Positions 62,201-63,904 of a stretch of 64,000 nt of DNA are shown in pieces. This stretch comes from Macrocystis pyrifera. Its lineage: Eukaryota; Sar; Phaeophyceae; Laminariales; Laminariaceae. The position numbers and the translations under genes are program-made. Position 1 is the first letter of the stretch. The number at the start of each line of letters is the position of its first letter. The notes below the pieces were generated by a model, which saw nothing but the letters and a program-made list of their open reading frames with translations, made no database searches and had not been told where the DNA came from. The stretch spans positions 5,518,001 to 5,582,000 of the forward strand of contig JASSKH010000016.1 of the NCBI GenBank assembly GCA_031763025.1, read 5' to 3'.

Positions 62201-63841
62201 GTAGAGCTCCTCCTCAAGCGAGGAGAGAGTCAAGACAATTCAGGTGCACCTCTACGTACCGTAGCCTTGCGAAGTGTGCTATTAGCGATGGGATAGCATT
62301 TGTTTTGCCCAAAACAGTTATGAGTGACTACCTAGCCATTATTGATACGACGGTGTTCCCTCAACCAAGTGACTACCCAACCATTGTATGCTTGAAAACC
62401 AACTTTGTTTTTTTACCATAATTCGAGAGAAACTCTGCGATAGGCCGAGGTTAATTAATCCTTTGAAGACTGTAGTCCCGTTTAGGGAACAAACTTCCTA
62501 TAATTTGAGTGGTTTGTCTCCAAAACGGGACAGTAGTCCGAAAGGAGTTAAGCGTCCATTTTCATCAAAAACAGTTTTGTTGGGAGAAACATGTACTGTG
62601 CATAGAGAGCTCTTTCAAGTGGGGGGCCTCAGGAAACAATAGTTGCTCGTACCCCTGCGGAAGCACACGTGATGCCTCGTTAGTGTTGCCGCCCGGCCGG
62701 CCCGGCCGCTCGTGCCCGTGTCCGTTGTAAAAATGCCGTGTGTCTCTCTCGTGCGCGCGCGCGCATTTTTGATCGAAACGAATAGCTAGCAAGAGCACAA
62801 CTGAAGGTGATGATCGTCATCTCCGCCAGGCCGTTCGAGGAGTACTTCGAGACCGTTCCTAATGTGAGTGCCTCATGTGGAGGAGTAAAAAAACATGAAG
62901 GAGTCGGTAGCAAGGGCTGTGAGTGAGCTGGCCAACTCAACGTCGCCCGCCATTAAGATAGGTGGAACTAGTTGGCTGTACAGAGGTATTTACGGCTTTT
63001 GCTGTGTGCTGTAGGTAAACGGATTTCTGCGTCTTTGCTTCTGACTACAGTTTTATTGGCGCATTTGTGGCTCATCATCATGTTATTGATTTTTTTGTGA
63101 AATATTATCTCAGCTGGTTGGCTTACTTCGACTACCCGGACAATCCAGCCCCGCTGACAGCCCTAAGCATTAGGTATAATCCGTGCGAGTAGCACACGTG
63201 TTTTGCACTCTTGACTCCTTTATAGCTGCACCACCCACGTTTTTGGGTAAAACTACTCAGGATTAGTGTGGGCTCACGTTAGCAGCATGTAATAGAAGGG
63301 TCTAGCTTGGTCGATCGCTCGTGCTAGGAAACACGGACTAGAGCGTCCAACAATCGGTTCTCCTTGAAGCCTCGATTGAACGGCATTGGGTGACCGCCGC
63401 GATAAAGTTGCGTATATTATACGCTGGCGGCGGAGGCGCTGGGCCGCTAGCACTAATAAAATACTATTACTGTATAGTAGAACGACTGACCAGGGCTCGC
63501 TGTGTGATGTTTGTATTACGTCCTACGGTACCCCGACAACAGCGACAACACCTCTTCGTTTGTTCTCTGAACCTGAACCGAACCGAACCGACGTGACCCA
63601 AACACGACACGCACGACACGACGCGCCACCTCAGGAGTTCACCCTGTACCGGGAGATGTCCACCACCATCGCGATGTCCCCGCTGTCCCCCGAGGACTGC
63701 CTCGTGTTGGCGCGGCACATCGTCGGAGAGGCCGTGTTCGCGTCGTACCCAGAAGCTGATCTGTTGCCGGCTGGGTCCGACGCAGTTTTGCACGAGAAGA
63801 GCGGAGGCGGGAACCCCTTGTTTGTGCGGAACATCGCCGTG
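15220..63841 (+). CDS. Soluble adenylyl cyclase (ADCY10-type), multi-exon gene, 3' end beyond the window
   Basis: Gene-level entry; exons are listed separately. The product should make cAMP from ATP, as bicarbonate-responsive soluble adenylyl cyclases do. The order matches that family: N-terminal extension (about residues 1-496), catalytic half C1 (497-644), linker (645-863), catalytic half C2 (865-1060), then an NTPase with Walker A near 1102 and Walker B near 1620. C1 has both metal-binding Asp motifs (LLFADISGFT and KFCGDAVMIIW). C2 has Asn in place of the first Asp (VTTIFVNIYGLED) but carries the Asn/Arg pair (CSVNLSARL), the asymmetric arrangement known for human ADCY10. Exon phases agree across the whole chain, and the exons sum to a multiple of three once three 1-base frame breaks are allowed. 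No transmembrane segment was seen. Identity is confident; exact exon ends and the first two exons are inferred. Confidence 0.88.
15470..15558 (+). CDS. Cyclase exon 2, N-terminal extension
   Basis: It follows a pyrimidine-rich TTTCAG acceptor and ends at a consensus GTAAGT donor. The frame reads LLLVALVRKIEGFRLRED and continues DIDIIGQAKLSY. It ends in phase 1, matching the 2-base start of the exon at 17111. I do not recognise the domain. The support is the strong donor, the phase and the protein-like composition. Confidence 0.55.
15718..15762. repeat. GAGTAC hexanucleotide repeat
   Basis: Seven imperfect GAGTAC/GAGTTC units in the intron before cyclase exon 3. A short GAGTAC pair recurs at 16275. 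Confidence 0.75.
17111..18135 (+). CDS. Cyclase exon 3, long N-terminal exon with a disordered region
   Basis: It begins after CAACTCACAG and ends at GTGAGC. The first 60 residues look ordered (VPILDEHRDDLAAAVVTQAR and onward, with many Arg and His). The rest is Ser/Pro/Gly/Asp-rich and probably disordered, and it closes with HWRVLRVVLMALG. The frame changes once, at a run of seven G at 17667-17673: the upstream reading uses one frame and the downstream reading (from about EGAPFSISVSALKG) another, as if one G were missing. The closing phase of 1 fits the next exon. The opposite strand is also open over 17109-17238 but is judged a shadow. Confidence 0.7.
18226..18372. repeat. CGGGT-rich TIR element, copy 1
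   Basis: Inverted arrays of GGGTC and GACCC units around ACTCTCACGAGTCGGG, ending ACCCGTGAAGAGCCCT. Confidence 0.65.
18700..18890. repeat. Dispersed 170-base repeat, copy 1
   Basis: It contains GCGCTTAAAAGCGATCGCAC and CTCTGTGCAAAG..CGCTCTTTACGGTA, shared with 39590-39745 and 51690-51840. Function unknown. Confidence 0.55.
19192..19295. repeat. CGGGT-rich element, copy 2 (partial)
   Basis: ACTCTCACGGGTCGTGTCC then CCCGACCCGACCCGACC; the left terminus is missing. Confidence 0.6.
20317..20453 (+). CDS. Cyclase exon 4, N-terminal extension
   Basis: Acceptor GAGCAG, donor GTACTG. It reads MFRVAGLNRLRAKQLSAAEV and ends FYSPK. The 2-base start completes a Gly codon with exon 3, and the phase-0 end joins the next exon exactly. 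It is rich in Arg/Lys, with no recognised domain. The frame stays open upstream to 20103, so the acceptor could lie a little earlier. Confidence 0.6.
21301..21444 (+). CDS. Cyclase exon 5, segment leading into C1
   Basis: It runs from a GAAATCAG acceptor for exactly 48 codons. It includes YETLCNQWARFSPAIVHRML and ends FTCE. The donor is GAG|GCAAGA, a GC donor with otherwise good consensus. There is no GT donor that keeps the frame, and splicing there joins directly to the first strand of C1. This is the region just before the catalytic core, where the family often has a helical segment. Confidence 0.75.
22195..22320. repeat. GATCT-rich TIR element, partial copy
   Basis: Right-hand part with TCCTGCACAACAACTCAGAA and the GATCTAGATGATCGTGATCT end. 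Confidence 0.6.
22417..22536 (+). CDS. Cyclase exon 6, C1 core with first metal-binding Asp
   Basis: Forty codons from AAACAG to GTGAGC. It reads RFSTTLLFADISGFTRLSAR, then LNAEQLKIHTNQYFTMLIDV. The Asp in FADISGFT is the first of the two metal-ligating Asp residues of class III cyclases, here in the C1 half. The pattern is very characteristic of the family. Confidence 0.92.
23207..23302 (+). CDS. Cyclase exon 7, C1 second metal Asp and substrate Lys
   Basis: Thirty-two codons between TTTTGACAG and GTAAAA. It reads VARYGGDIIKFCGDAVMIIW and onward to GVLQ. The GDA Asp is the second metal ligand. The Lys two residues before the Cys sits where ADCY10 has its C1 lysine near substrate and bicarbonate. 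Joined to exon 6 it gives an uninterrupted C1 strand-helix core. Confidence 0.93.
23630..23865. repeat. GATCT-rich TIR element, inverted copy
   Basis: It contains ACAGATCATACTGATCAGGG, GCCCTGAAATATCTAGATC and the AGATGATTTGTCCGAGGTG end. Confidence 0.68.
24180..24395. repeat. GATCT-rich TIR element, inverted copy
   Basis: It starts near TGCAGGACCTGCATAGTAC and ends TAGATGATCTGTCCGAGATG. Confidence 0.68.
24560..24835. repeat. Minisatellite, 38-base period, about 7 units
   Basis: Units start at CCGTTGAAAGCCA with spacings of 38, 38, 38, 38, 38 and 39; each contains a CAACGACGACAC-like core. The period is not a multiple of three, so it is not protein repeat coding. Confidence 0.8.
25130..25365. 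repeat. GATCT-rich TIR element, forward copy
   Basis: It contains TGCCAGGTGGAAGCCGTATA, ATCCTGCACACTGTCTCAG and a right end near GATCCGTCCGATGTGTG. Confidence 0.68.
25794..25909 (+). CDS. Cyclase exon 8, C1 helix and following strand
   Basis: Acceptor CCAACAG, donor GTGGGT, ending in phase 2. It reads ANAMQASACALSMLSECGKY, then an acidic loop and VALRLHCGMG. This corresponds to the helix and 'vkiGla.G' strand after the GDA motif in soluble cyclases. The split Ser codon is completed by the next exon. Confidence 0.88.
26178..26350. repeat. Dispersed repeat pair, copy B
   Basis: CTTTCTACCCGTCAACGTC, GATACAAGCTATGTGGTCAC and CACAGAGACACTACATTG; same order as 13745-13925, in the intron before cyclase exon 9. 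Confidence 0.6.
26989..27100 (+). CDS. Cyclase exon 9, end of C1 with the Arg motif
   Basis: Acceptor CGCTTTCAG, donor GTGCGT. It reads GNMYGYLVGAEDRWEYLVAG, then DPLRQIGSAEPEAKQGE. In C1 of soluble cyclases the segment after 'ylv.G' carries an Arg linked to bicarbonate sensing; an Arg is present here in GDPLRQIG. That link is inference by analogy, not alignment. The exon ends in phase 0. Confidence 0.9.
27318..27405. repeat. GACTGCAGTCC-type MITE, copy 2
   Basis: GGACTGCAGCCCCGTTTTGG and CGCAACGGGACTGCAGGGC flank GAAAATAGAGTGGTTGGTC. Confidence 0.7.
27510..28912 (+). mobile_element. Degenerate LINE (non-LTR retrotransposon), 5'-truncated, C-tailed
   Basis: Broken frames carry reverse-transcriptase remnants: SGLMFVDDFVGISETPGGF (FVDD in place of the F/Y-x-D-D box) near 27550, then YTYLGVESSKDCSYDTHIAK and the downstream thumb-like region to about 28010. 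Near 28520-28720 comes a C-terminal Cys/His motif (CPCGKAIESRAHTVGECEMC) and ILGDRWWPQEAKQEG. It has stops and frame changes and is not autonomous. The 3' end reads CAAATGAGTAC followed by a C run, lies in a cyclase intron in sense orientation, and is reused by many shorter copies in the window. Confidence 0.82.
29060..29250. repeat. GATCT-rich element, degenerate forward copy
   Basis: Recognisable AAGCCGTGTATATATAGA, CGAAACGGCAGAGCGC and GATCCGGATCGTGACATGT segments. Confidence 0.5.
30150..30365. repeat. GATCT-rich TIR element, forward copy
   Basis: TGATCTAGACACTTCAGAGG, GGGTGGGAGCCGTACAACC, AGATCCTGCACAACATCTG and the CTATCTGTGCGACATGTGG end. Confidence 0.68.
30583..30612 (+). CDS. Possible 30-bp cyclase microexon between C1 and linker
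   Basis: A 17-base T tract ending GCCCACAG is followed by ten codons reading LVVELDHLCE and then GTAAAG. The phase is 0 on both sides, so it would join QGE to the GNWLLKE exon and restore the 'GE-vvv' strand that normally follows C1. It could be chance. A competing candidate a few bases further on (GAATTGATCGTATCA, then GTAAGG) fits the neighbouring phases less well. Confidence 0.35.
30740..31035 (+). mobile_element. SINE-like C-tailed repeat (longest copy)
   Basis: A non-coding unit of about 250 bases including AGTAGGATGCAGCTCACCCT, GTCGGTGAAAACCCGAC (a hairpin), CCCGGCATTGTAGGGATGCG and an imperfect palindrome ATGGCCATACGACTAAGGCC. It ends CATGAGATCGAGTAC plus C runs; the terminal module is repeated twice. 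The tail supplies the C tract before cyclase exon 10. Confidence 0.7.
31065..31299 (+). CDS. Cyclase exon 10, C1-C2 linker
   Basis: It starts after a C-rich tract ending CTTATCAAG and ends at GTAAGG in phase 1. It opens GNWLLKEPKEMYG, comparable to the 'v.gnf.LK' strand after C1 in ADCY10. It then becomes Ser/Pro/Arg-rich (SPTRESGVGLSGS and so on), a probable disordered linker. The pyrimidine tract of its acceptor comes from the C tail of a SINE-like repeat at 30740-31035. Confidence 0.72.
32885..32953. repeat. C tract plus CT microsatellite before cyclase exon 11
   Basis: About 45 nearly pure C bases then ten CT units, ending 30 bases before the acceptor. Confidence 0.85.
32985..33142 (+). 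CDS. Cyclase exon 11, disordered linker
   Basis: The acceptor GTATGTAG follows a very long C tract and a CT microsatellite; the donor is GTGAGT. It supplies 52 codons, Ser/Thr/Lys-rich, ending with KKGKKDVSGRWDRSTT. The 2-base start matches the phase of the previous exon. Composition is the main evidence for coding, helped by the strong donor and correct phase. Confidence 0.62.
33640..33990. repeat. GATCT-rich TIR element, inverted, with extra sequence
   Basis: It contains GTACAGGATCTGTGCAATA and ATATATCTGCCCCGAAATAT; the right end has diverged. Confidence 0.5.
33991..34784. other. Part of cyclase intron 11
   Basis: It contains a duplicated 24-base block around GGACCTCGGACGCCGAGTCC (34080-34125) and otherwise AT-rich sequence with no recognised element. 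Confidence 0.5.
34785..34885 (+). mobile_element. SINE-like terminal module with long C tail
   Basis: ATGGTCATACGACTACGGCC then ATGATGATGACTAC and about 45 bases of nearly pure C. It lies 65 bases before the acceptor of cyclase exon 12. Confidence 0.6.
34949..35011 (+). CDS. Cyclase exon 12, short linker exon
   Basis: Twenty-one codons between CATTTGAAG and GTCAGT, reading DDDESTVTADRN then PRAFSISRQ, phase 0 at both ends. It lies downstream of a SINE-like C tail (34785-34885). The Ser motif RAFSIS resembles a basophilic kinase site; that is only a guess. Confidence 0.55.
35012..36386. other. Cyclase intron 12, proximal part
   Basis: No repeat family of this window was recognised. Part of 35270-35530 resembles 57460-57720 (shared AACAGACAGGGCTGTT-like and GGGAACACCAAGTGG-like blocks), a diverged dispersed repeat. 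Confidence 0.4.
36390..36525 (+). mobile_element. SINE-like terminal modules with C tails
   Basis: It contains CCATGGTCATACGACTATGC, then two AATGAGTA ends each followed by C-rich sequence. It lies 60 bases upstream of the cyclase exon 13 acceptor. Confidence 0.58.
36587..36679 (+). CDS. Cyclase exon 13, helix before C2
   Basis: Thirty-one codons from GCACCTCAG to GTGAAC, phase 0 at both ends. It ends SDKHRAQASEYLAKYIK. In ADCY10 a helix with a similar 'Lq.yv...i' pattern precedes the second catalytic half, so position and sequence agree. The acceptor tract is the tail of a repeat with C-rich runs. Confidence 0.72.
36885..36990. repeat. GATCT-rich element fragment before cyclase exon 14
   Basis: Tandem GATCTGATCTGATCCGATCT then CCGACTTGTGAAACG, the right terminus, about 40 bases upstream of the exon 14 acceptor. 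Confidence 0.55.
37028..37107 (+). CDS. Cyclase exon 14, segment before C2
   Basis: Acceptor GCGTGCAG, donor GTGGGC, ending in phase 2. It reads AQYDGGVEKSMTNLSTALRG, then YTQESA. It supplies exactly the phase required by the C2 exon. A decayed copy of its first 35 bases lies 195 bp upstream. Confidence 0.72.
37425..37665. repeat. GATCT-rich TIR element, forward copy
   Basis: GGCGGCCGAGAGCCATACAA, AGATCCTGCACAGAACCTCA and the GGTGATCTGTTCGACGTGC end. Confidence 0.68.
37722..37945. repeat. CGGGT-rich element, copy 3
   Basis: About 110 bases of GGGTC-type units on the left half (GGTCGGGTCGGGCCGGGTC) and CCCGATCCGAACCGGCC on the right half. Confidence 0.65.
38493..38616 (+). CDS. Cyclase exon 15, first strand of C2
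   Basis: It follows a CCTT-repeat pyrimidine tract ending GGAAG. It reads HAIESDTVKYLAEIRFVTTI, then FVNIYGLEDQLKTGG and LLQQ. The 'el R.vTi.FvN' pattern is the start of C2 in soluble cyclases, with Asn where C1 has the metal Asp, so C2 is not expected to bind metal. The donor is CAG|GCATGT, a GC donor; splicing there joins exon 16 in phase 0 with normal spacing. Confidence 0.88.
39442..39550. repeat. CGGGGG-type MITE, copy 6 (inverted)
   Basis: 109 bases in a cyclase intron, with matching TATTACGGGGGTC and GACCCCCGTAATA termini. Confidence 0.84.
39590..39745. repeat. Dispersed 170-base repeat, copy 2
   Basis: It carries GGCGCTGAAAAGCGATCGCA and CAGCGCTCTTTTTATGGTAA. Confidence 0.58.
39966..40083. 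repeat. CGGGGG-type MITE, copy 7 (degenerate)
   Basis: GTTACGGGGGACCATAGTAC start and GGGTCCTCCGTATCA end; the interior is recognisable but the termini have decayed. Confidence 0.6.
41325..41575. repeat. GATCT-rich TIR element, inverted copy before cyclase exon 16
   Basis: TGCAGGATCTGCATAGTACA, GGCTCCGACCCGGCGACAT and the CAGTGATCTGTTGGAGGTG end. Confidence 0.68.
41680..41792 (+). CDS. Cyclase exon 16, C2 core
   Basis: Acceptor TTGCTGCCAG, donor GTGAGT, ending in phase 2. It reads CLSKFGGVLRQFVVDDKGCV then MIGAFGLPQY. In ADCY10 the matching segment is a 'FDKGC.fl..FG.Pg' strand-turn-strand, which is very distinctive of the C2 half of this family. Confidence 0.93.
42002..42030. repeat. A homopolymer preceded by an 18-base G run
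   Basis: G18 at 41971-41988 then A27. It marks a retroposon-like junction, but no element was recognised. Confidence 0.55.
42213..42378. repeat. CGGGT-rich TIR element, copy 4 (both ends present)
   Basis: It starts AGGGCTATTCACGAGACGGG and ends ACTCATAAAGAGCCCT, so the outer ends are complementary (AGGGCT..TCA). The interior is GGGTC arrays in opposed orientation. Confidence 0.7.
42981..43083 (+). CDS. Cyclase exon 17, C2 helix and strand
   Basis: Acceptor ATCGCCGCAG. It reads YEDNEVRAISASKDIIDAFQ, then GLDLAASIGITTGQ. This is the C2 equivalent of the 'A..aa..i...l....vsiGi.tG' segment. The donor is ACAG|GCAAGG, a third GC donor, and splicing there gives the expected 'tGq-vycG' junction. 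Confidence 0.9.
43160..43440. repeat. GATCT-rich TIR element, complete forward copy
   Basis: Both termini are visible: GGACAGGTCATCTACAGATC on the left and ACACCTGTCCGATGTGTAC on the right. They frame CCGGGTGGGAGCCGAAACAT and AGATCCTGCACAGCATTTCA. It gives the element length as about 280 bases. Confidence 0.75.
44326..44436 (+). CDS. Cyclase exon 18, C2 with catalytic Asn/Arg
   Basis: Thirty-seven codons, acceptor AAACTCAG, donor GTACGT. It reads VYCGFVGASKRCEYAMMGCS then VNLSARLMASAPKNTVQ. The Asn and Arg of VNLSAR sit where class III cyclases have their transition-state pair. C2 thus completes the active site with the metal ligands of C1. Confidence 0.94.
44888..45016. repeat. CGGGGG-type MITE variant, copy 8
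   Basis: The termini GTATTACGGGGGGGCTAATG and CCGCCCGTAGAAATA frame a different interior (AATCAGAACC paired with GGTTCTGATT). It may be a sister family. Confidence 0.6.
45300..45520 (+). mobile_element. SINE-like C-tailed repeat
   Basis: It matches the 30740 copy from the GTGCGCCTCACAAGCGG region to CCATGCATGACAATGA, with a shortened C-rich tail. Confidence 0.68.
45525..45573 (+). mobile_element. Short LINE 3' end with C tail
   Basis: It holds AGGACTAAGGCAAGCAAATA then ATGAGTACG and a C run, placed between two SINE-like copies. Confidence 0.6.
45585..45815 (+). mobile_element. SINE-like C-tailed repeat before cyclase exon 19
   Basis: A full-length copy beginning TTGAAGCTGTCATCTATG and ending GTATGATAATGAGTAC with a C tail. 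It stops about 40 bases before the exon 19 acceptor. Confidence 0.7.
45854..45991 (+). CDS. Cyclase exon 19, end of C2
   Basis: Forty-six codons from ACAAGCAG to GTACGT. It reads VDFEVWSRACNFFNFETLTP, then IKAKGYVDPVPVFRPLG. The 'L.piKaKG....v.vf.p' pattern is the usual end of a class III cyclase domain. A SINE-like repeat with its C tail ends about 45 bp upstream of the acceptor. Confidence 0.9.
46018..46092. repeat. TGT/TGC trinucleotide repeat
   Basis: GTTGTT units change to GTTGCT units within a cyclase intron, shortly after exon 19. Confidence 0.8.
46381..46495. repeat. Foldback with 32-base arms
   Basis: GTAACCGTCATTGCTAGAAC on the left pairs with GTTCCAGCGATGACGGTTAC on the right. 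The loop is about 50 bases. It looks like a small MITE in the intron before exon 20. Confidence 0.75.
46778..46906 (+). CDS. Cyclase exon 20, NTPase start up to Walker A
   Basis: Donor GTAAGT. It includes DLMVGVTAELEAIEAVAKRL and ends RPVTIIGQ. A 'lvGr..El..i...l' segment followed by a hydrophobic strand precedes Walker A in STAND-type ATPases and in ADCY10. The acceptor (GTGAAG at 46777) is tentative; a long CT-rich tract lies 30-100 bp upstream. Confidence 0.8.
47847..48062 (+). CDS. Cyclase exon 21, Walker A
   Basis: Seventy-two codons from TGCGTCAAG to GTACGG. The exon opens AGSGKTRLVRCAELQRIW. With the GQ of the previous exon this makes a complete P-loop (GQAGSGKT). A Gly/Ala loop encoded by repeated GGGGGC follows, then IIAVCRNVHANTPYFVWNSI and LCKIFNLRSG. 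The GTAAGG inside the exon at 47871 could pass for a donor, but the open frame and the family pattern favour read-through. Confidence 0.85.
48310..48560. repeat. GATCT-rich element, inverted degenerate copy
   Basis: GAAACATATGTTACAGTAGG, CGGCTCTCACCCGGCAACT and CTGATATATCTAGATCATAG segments. Confidence 0.55.
49263..49479 (+). CDS. Cyclase exon 22, insert within the NTPase (part 1)
   Basis: It follows a 70-base CT-rich tract ending CCCGGCAG and stops at GTAATG in phase 1. It is Ser/Pro/Lys-rich (for example SSRLLKKGSPSKSQQAPS), then Gly-rich and acidic. It begins a long low-complexity insert between the Walker A and Walker B parts of the ATPase. The donor is less certain because the frame stays open to 49637. 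Confidence 0.65.
50231..50288. repeat. CTG trinucleotide repeat at the exon 23 acceptor
   Basis: About 19 CTG units end six bases before the inferred acceptor TAG. On the plus strand they form the pyrimidine-rich side of the acceptor. Confidence 0.85.
50295..50446 (+). CDS. Cyclase exon 23, insert within the NTPase (part 2)
   Basis: The acceptor ACCCTAG lies directly after a CTG repeat (50231-50288); the donor is GTGAGG. The chosen frame starts SSAGYSACVHHG and ends THLFPDR. It fits phase 1 before and phase 0 after. Another frame across the same bases (with MDLALGIDEAAARTRL) also looks protein-like and would begin at 50299, so the reading is uncertain. Composition fits a disordered insert. 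Confidence 0.5.
51690..51840. repeat. Dispersed 170-base repeat, copy 3
   Basis: It carries GAGGGTCTTCCGAAAATACT, GCGCTGAGAAAACGATCGC and AACGCTCTTTTTCCGGTAAT. Confidence 0.58.
52290..52360. repeat. GATCT-rich element end fragment
   Basis: GGTAGATGATCTCAAACGAT then GTCTGTCCGTCAGGTGACA, the terminal part only. Confidence 0.45.
52595..52780. repeat. GATCT-rich element, 5' part
   Basis: CATGATCTAGATCTTTCAGG, TTGATCTGTACCGGTGTGAC and GGCTGGGTCGGAGCCGCACA. Confidence 0.6.
53142..53241. repeat. CGGGGG-type MITE, copy 9
   Basis: 100 bases ending ATGGTCCCCCGTAATAA; its internal repeat differs (CATAATAAATAGGGCC). It lies in the intron before cyclase exon 24. Confidence 0.75.
53377..54012 (+). CDS. 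Cyclase exon 24, long Ser/Gly insert with a G23 tract
   Basis: It runs from CACCAACAG to GTATGT, about 212 codons rich in Ser, Gly, Asp and Arg (for example DRTNPDQEQPTLQKMGTGDS). A run of 23 G at 53796-53818 encodes poly-Gly. The upstream frame meets a stop at 53856, while the +1 frame after the run stays open to the donor (MGSNGASSPSGGDRRN). One G fewer would restore one frame. Phase 2 at the end fits the next exon only in the restored frame. Confidence 0.68.
54255..54395 (+). mobile_element. SINE-like C-tailed repeat, 5'-truncated
   Basis: It begins in the GGCGCTTCGCGCTTGATGC segment and ends ATGATAATGAGTAC with a short C run. Confidence 0.65.
54400..54595 (+). mobile_element. SINE-like C-tailed repeat
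   Basis: A second copy directly after the previous one, including TGAAAACCCGACGTGCTCCG and ending GACATGAGTAC with a C-rich tail. Confidence 0.65.
54600..56196. other. Cyclase intron 24, distal part
   Basis: Only the diverged duplication at 55325-55710 was recognised; the rest is unassigned. Confidence 0.5.
55325..55710. repeat. Diverged tandem duplication with CCCT microsatellites
   Basis: Two blocks, about 55325-55480 and 55555-55705, each with ACCCAACC, a CCCT repeat, an AACAAAAAC-rich stretch and GGGTCG..ACCCCATCT. Confidence 0.6.
56197..56281 (+). CDS. Cyclase exon 25, insert to helix transition
   Basis: Acceptor GAACGATCAG, donor GTGAGA. It reads GGSGDAGPADGAGPVLAAQV, then LKDKHAVK. 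A 1-base start completes an Arg codon from exon 24, and it ends in phase 0. Coding support comes from phase, GC-rich codons and the change from Gly-rich to helical residues. Confidence 0.62.
57281..57392. repeat. GACTGCAGTCC-type MITE, copy 3
   Basis: CTTAAGGCCTTGAGACCGC start and AAAGGATTAAG end; the central GGATTGGAGTGG matches the other copies. Confidence 0.7.
57885..57990 (+). mobile_element. LINE 3' end with C-rich tail
   Basis: It carries CGTCTCGAAAGGGATGATG through ACAAATGAATACG and a C-rich tail, with small insertions relative to other copies. Confidence 0.65.
58432..58541. repeat. CGGGGG-type MITE, copy 10 (inverted)
   Basis: CATTACGTGGGACCATAGTA start and AGACCCCCGTGATAG end. Confidence 0.72.
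58965..59015 (+). mobile_element. SINE-like terminal module before a 260-base C-rich tract
   Basis: TATGGCCATAAGACTTCGGC, then CATGCATGACATGAGTGC, then C-rich sequence to 59275 that leads to the cyclase exon 26 acceptor. Confidence 0.55.
59294..59445 (+). CDS. Cyclase exon 26, NTPase helical segment
   Basis: Acceptor GATGGTCAG after 270 bases of C-rich sequence; donor GTTTGT in phase 2. It includes VGQAAKIIAWMRRECPDLVS, then VAPLLKELRFTGFSDS. This resembles the 'la.pLLn..lplg.pes' stretch that precedes Walker B in ADCY10-like ATPases. Confidence 0.78.
59505..59800. repeat. GATCT-rich element, forward copy
   Basis: Repeated GATCAGATCA, then GGTGGAAGCTGTGAATTCTG, ACAGATCTTTGCACAGCAC and CATGATATGCCCGATGTATG. 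Confidence 0.6.
60130..60400 (+). mobile_element. 5'-truncated copy of the C-tailed LINE
   Basis: It matches the last 270 bases of the element at 27510-28912, from the coding end (ILG..RWW.Q.AKQEG) through the 3' untranslated part to ATGGGTACGC and a C-rich tail. It shows that the 3' sequence of the short copies belongs to the LINE. Confidence 0.8.
60405..60492 (+). mobile_element. Very short LINE 3' end with C tail
   Basis: It repeats the terminal segment (GGATGCGTGGCCAATGATC through AATGAGTACG plus C run) directly after the preceding copy, either a second insertion or a tail duplication. Confidence 0.65.
60814..60921. repeat. CGGGGG-type MITE, copy 11
   Basis: TATTACGCGGGGACCATAGC start and TTGTCCCCCGTAATAC end. 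Confidence 0.75.
60960..61275. repeat. GATCT-rich element, forward copy with G-tract insertion
   Basis: TCATCTAGATATTTTTTTCG, TATTCCTGATCTTGTCTG, a G-rich run replacing the GGGTGGGAGCC segment, then GCAGATCCTGCACAGCC and GATGCGCCCGAGATGTG. Confidence 0.6.
61440..61600 (+). CDS. Cyclase exon 27, Walker B, with a frame break
   Basis: Acceptor CGCTCCCAG. The first frame reads AISALPPDVRHRNLERLVVE then VIRR. A different frame continues with HWADEGKRLLLIIEDAQWMN then PYSMKLLLK, which is Walker B (IIEDAQW). The switch of one base falls around 61508-61512 and no homopolymer or intron explains it. It is either an assembly error or a real lesion. The exon ends at AAG|GCGAGA, a GC donor, which keeps phase 0 and normal spacing with exon 28. 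Confidence 0.82.
61630..61872. repeat. Tandem duplication, about 120-base period
   Basis: Two copies with GCTGCTTCCTTAGCCA, GACTTAAGAGAGGGAGA-like sequence, GATGATGAAAAAAA and CAGCGGCCATGCTGCGT. A related block lies at 38970-39140. Confidence 0.65.
62454..62552. repeat. GACTGCAGTCC-type MITE, copy 4
   Basis: TTAATCCTTTGAAGACTGTA start and GTAGTCCGAAAGGAGTTAAG end. Confidence 0.7.
62786..62863 (+). CDS. Cyclase exon 28, strand after Walker B
   Basis: Twenty-six codons, acceptor ACGAATAG, donor GTGAGT. It reads LARAQLKVMIVISARPFEEY then FETVPN. The hydrophobic strand (VMIVISARP) is the expected strand with its sensor-like Arg. The seven residues before it restore the length seen between Walker B and this strand in ADCY10. 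Confidence 0.85.
63635..63841 (+). CDS. Cyclase exon 29 (last in window), NTPase winged-helix side
   Basis: Sixty-nine codons from GCCACCTCAG to GTGAGT. It includes MSPLSPEDCLVLARHIVGEA and ends HEKSGGGNPLFVRNIAV. 'L....c..la...l' followed by 'i..ksgGNPLFv.e' is the standard motif pair of STAND ATPases in cyclase and LuxR-type proteins. The gene continues beyond the right edge, where TPR-like repeats would be usual. Confidence 0.92.
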
Positions 63842-63904
63842 GTGAGTATTACCGCAAACTCGACGATGGTTACTGTCTTCATGGGAAGTTCCGGGAGAAC
63901 GGGG

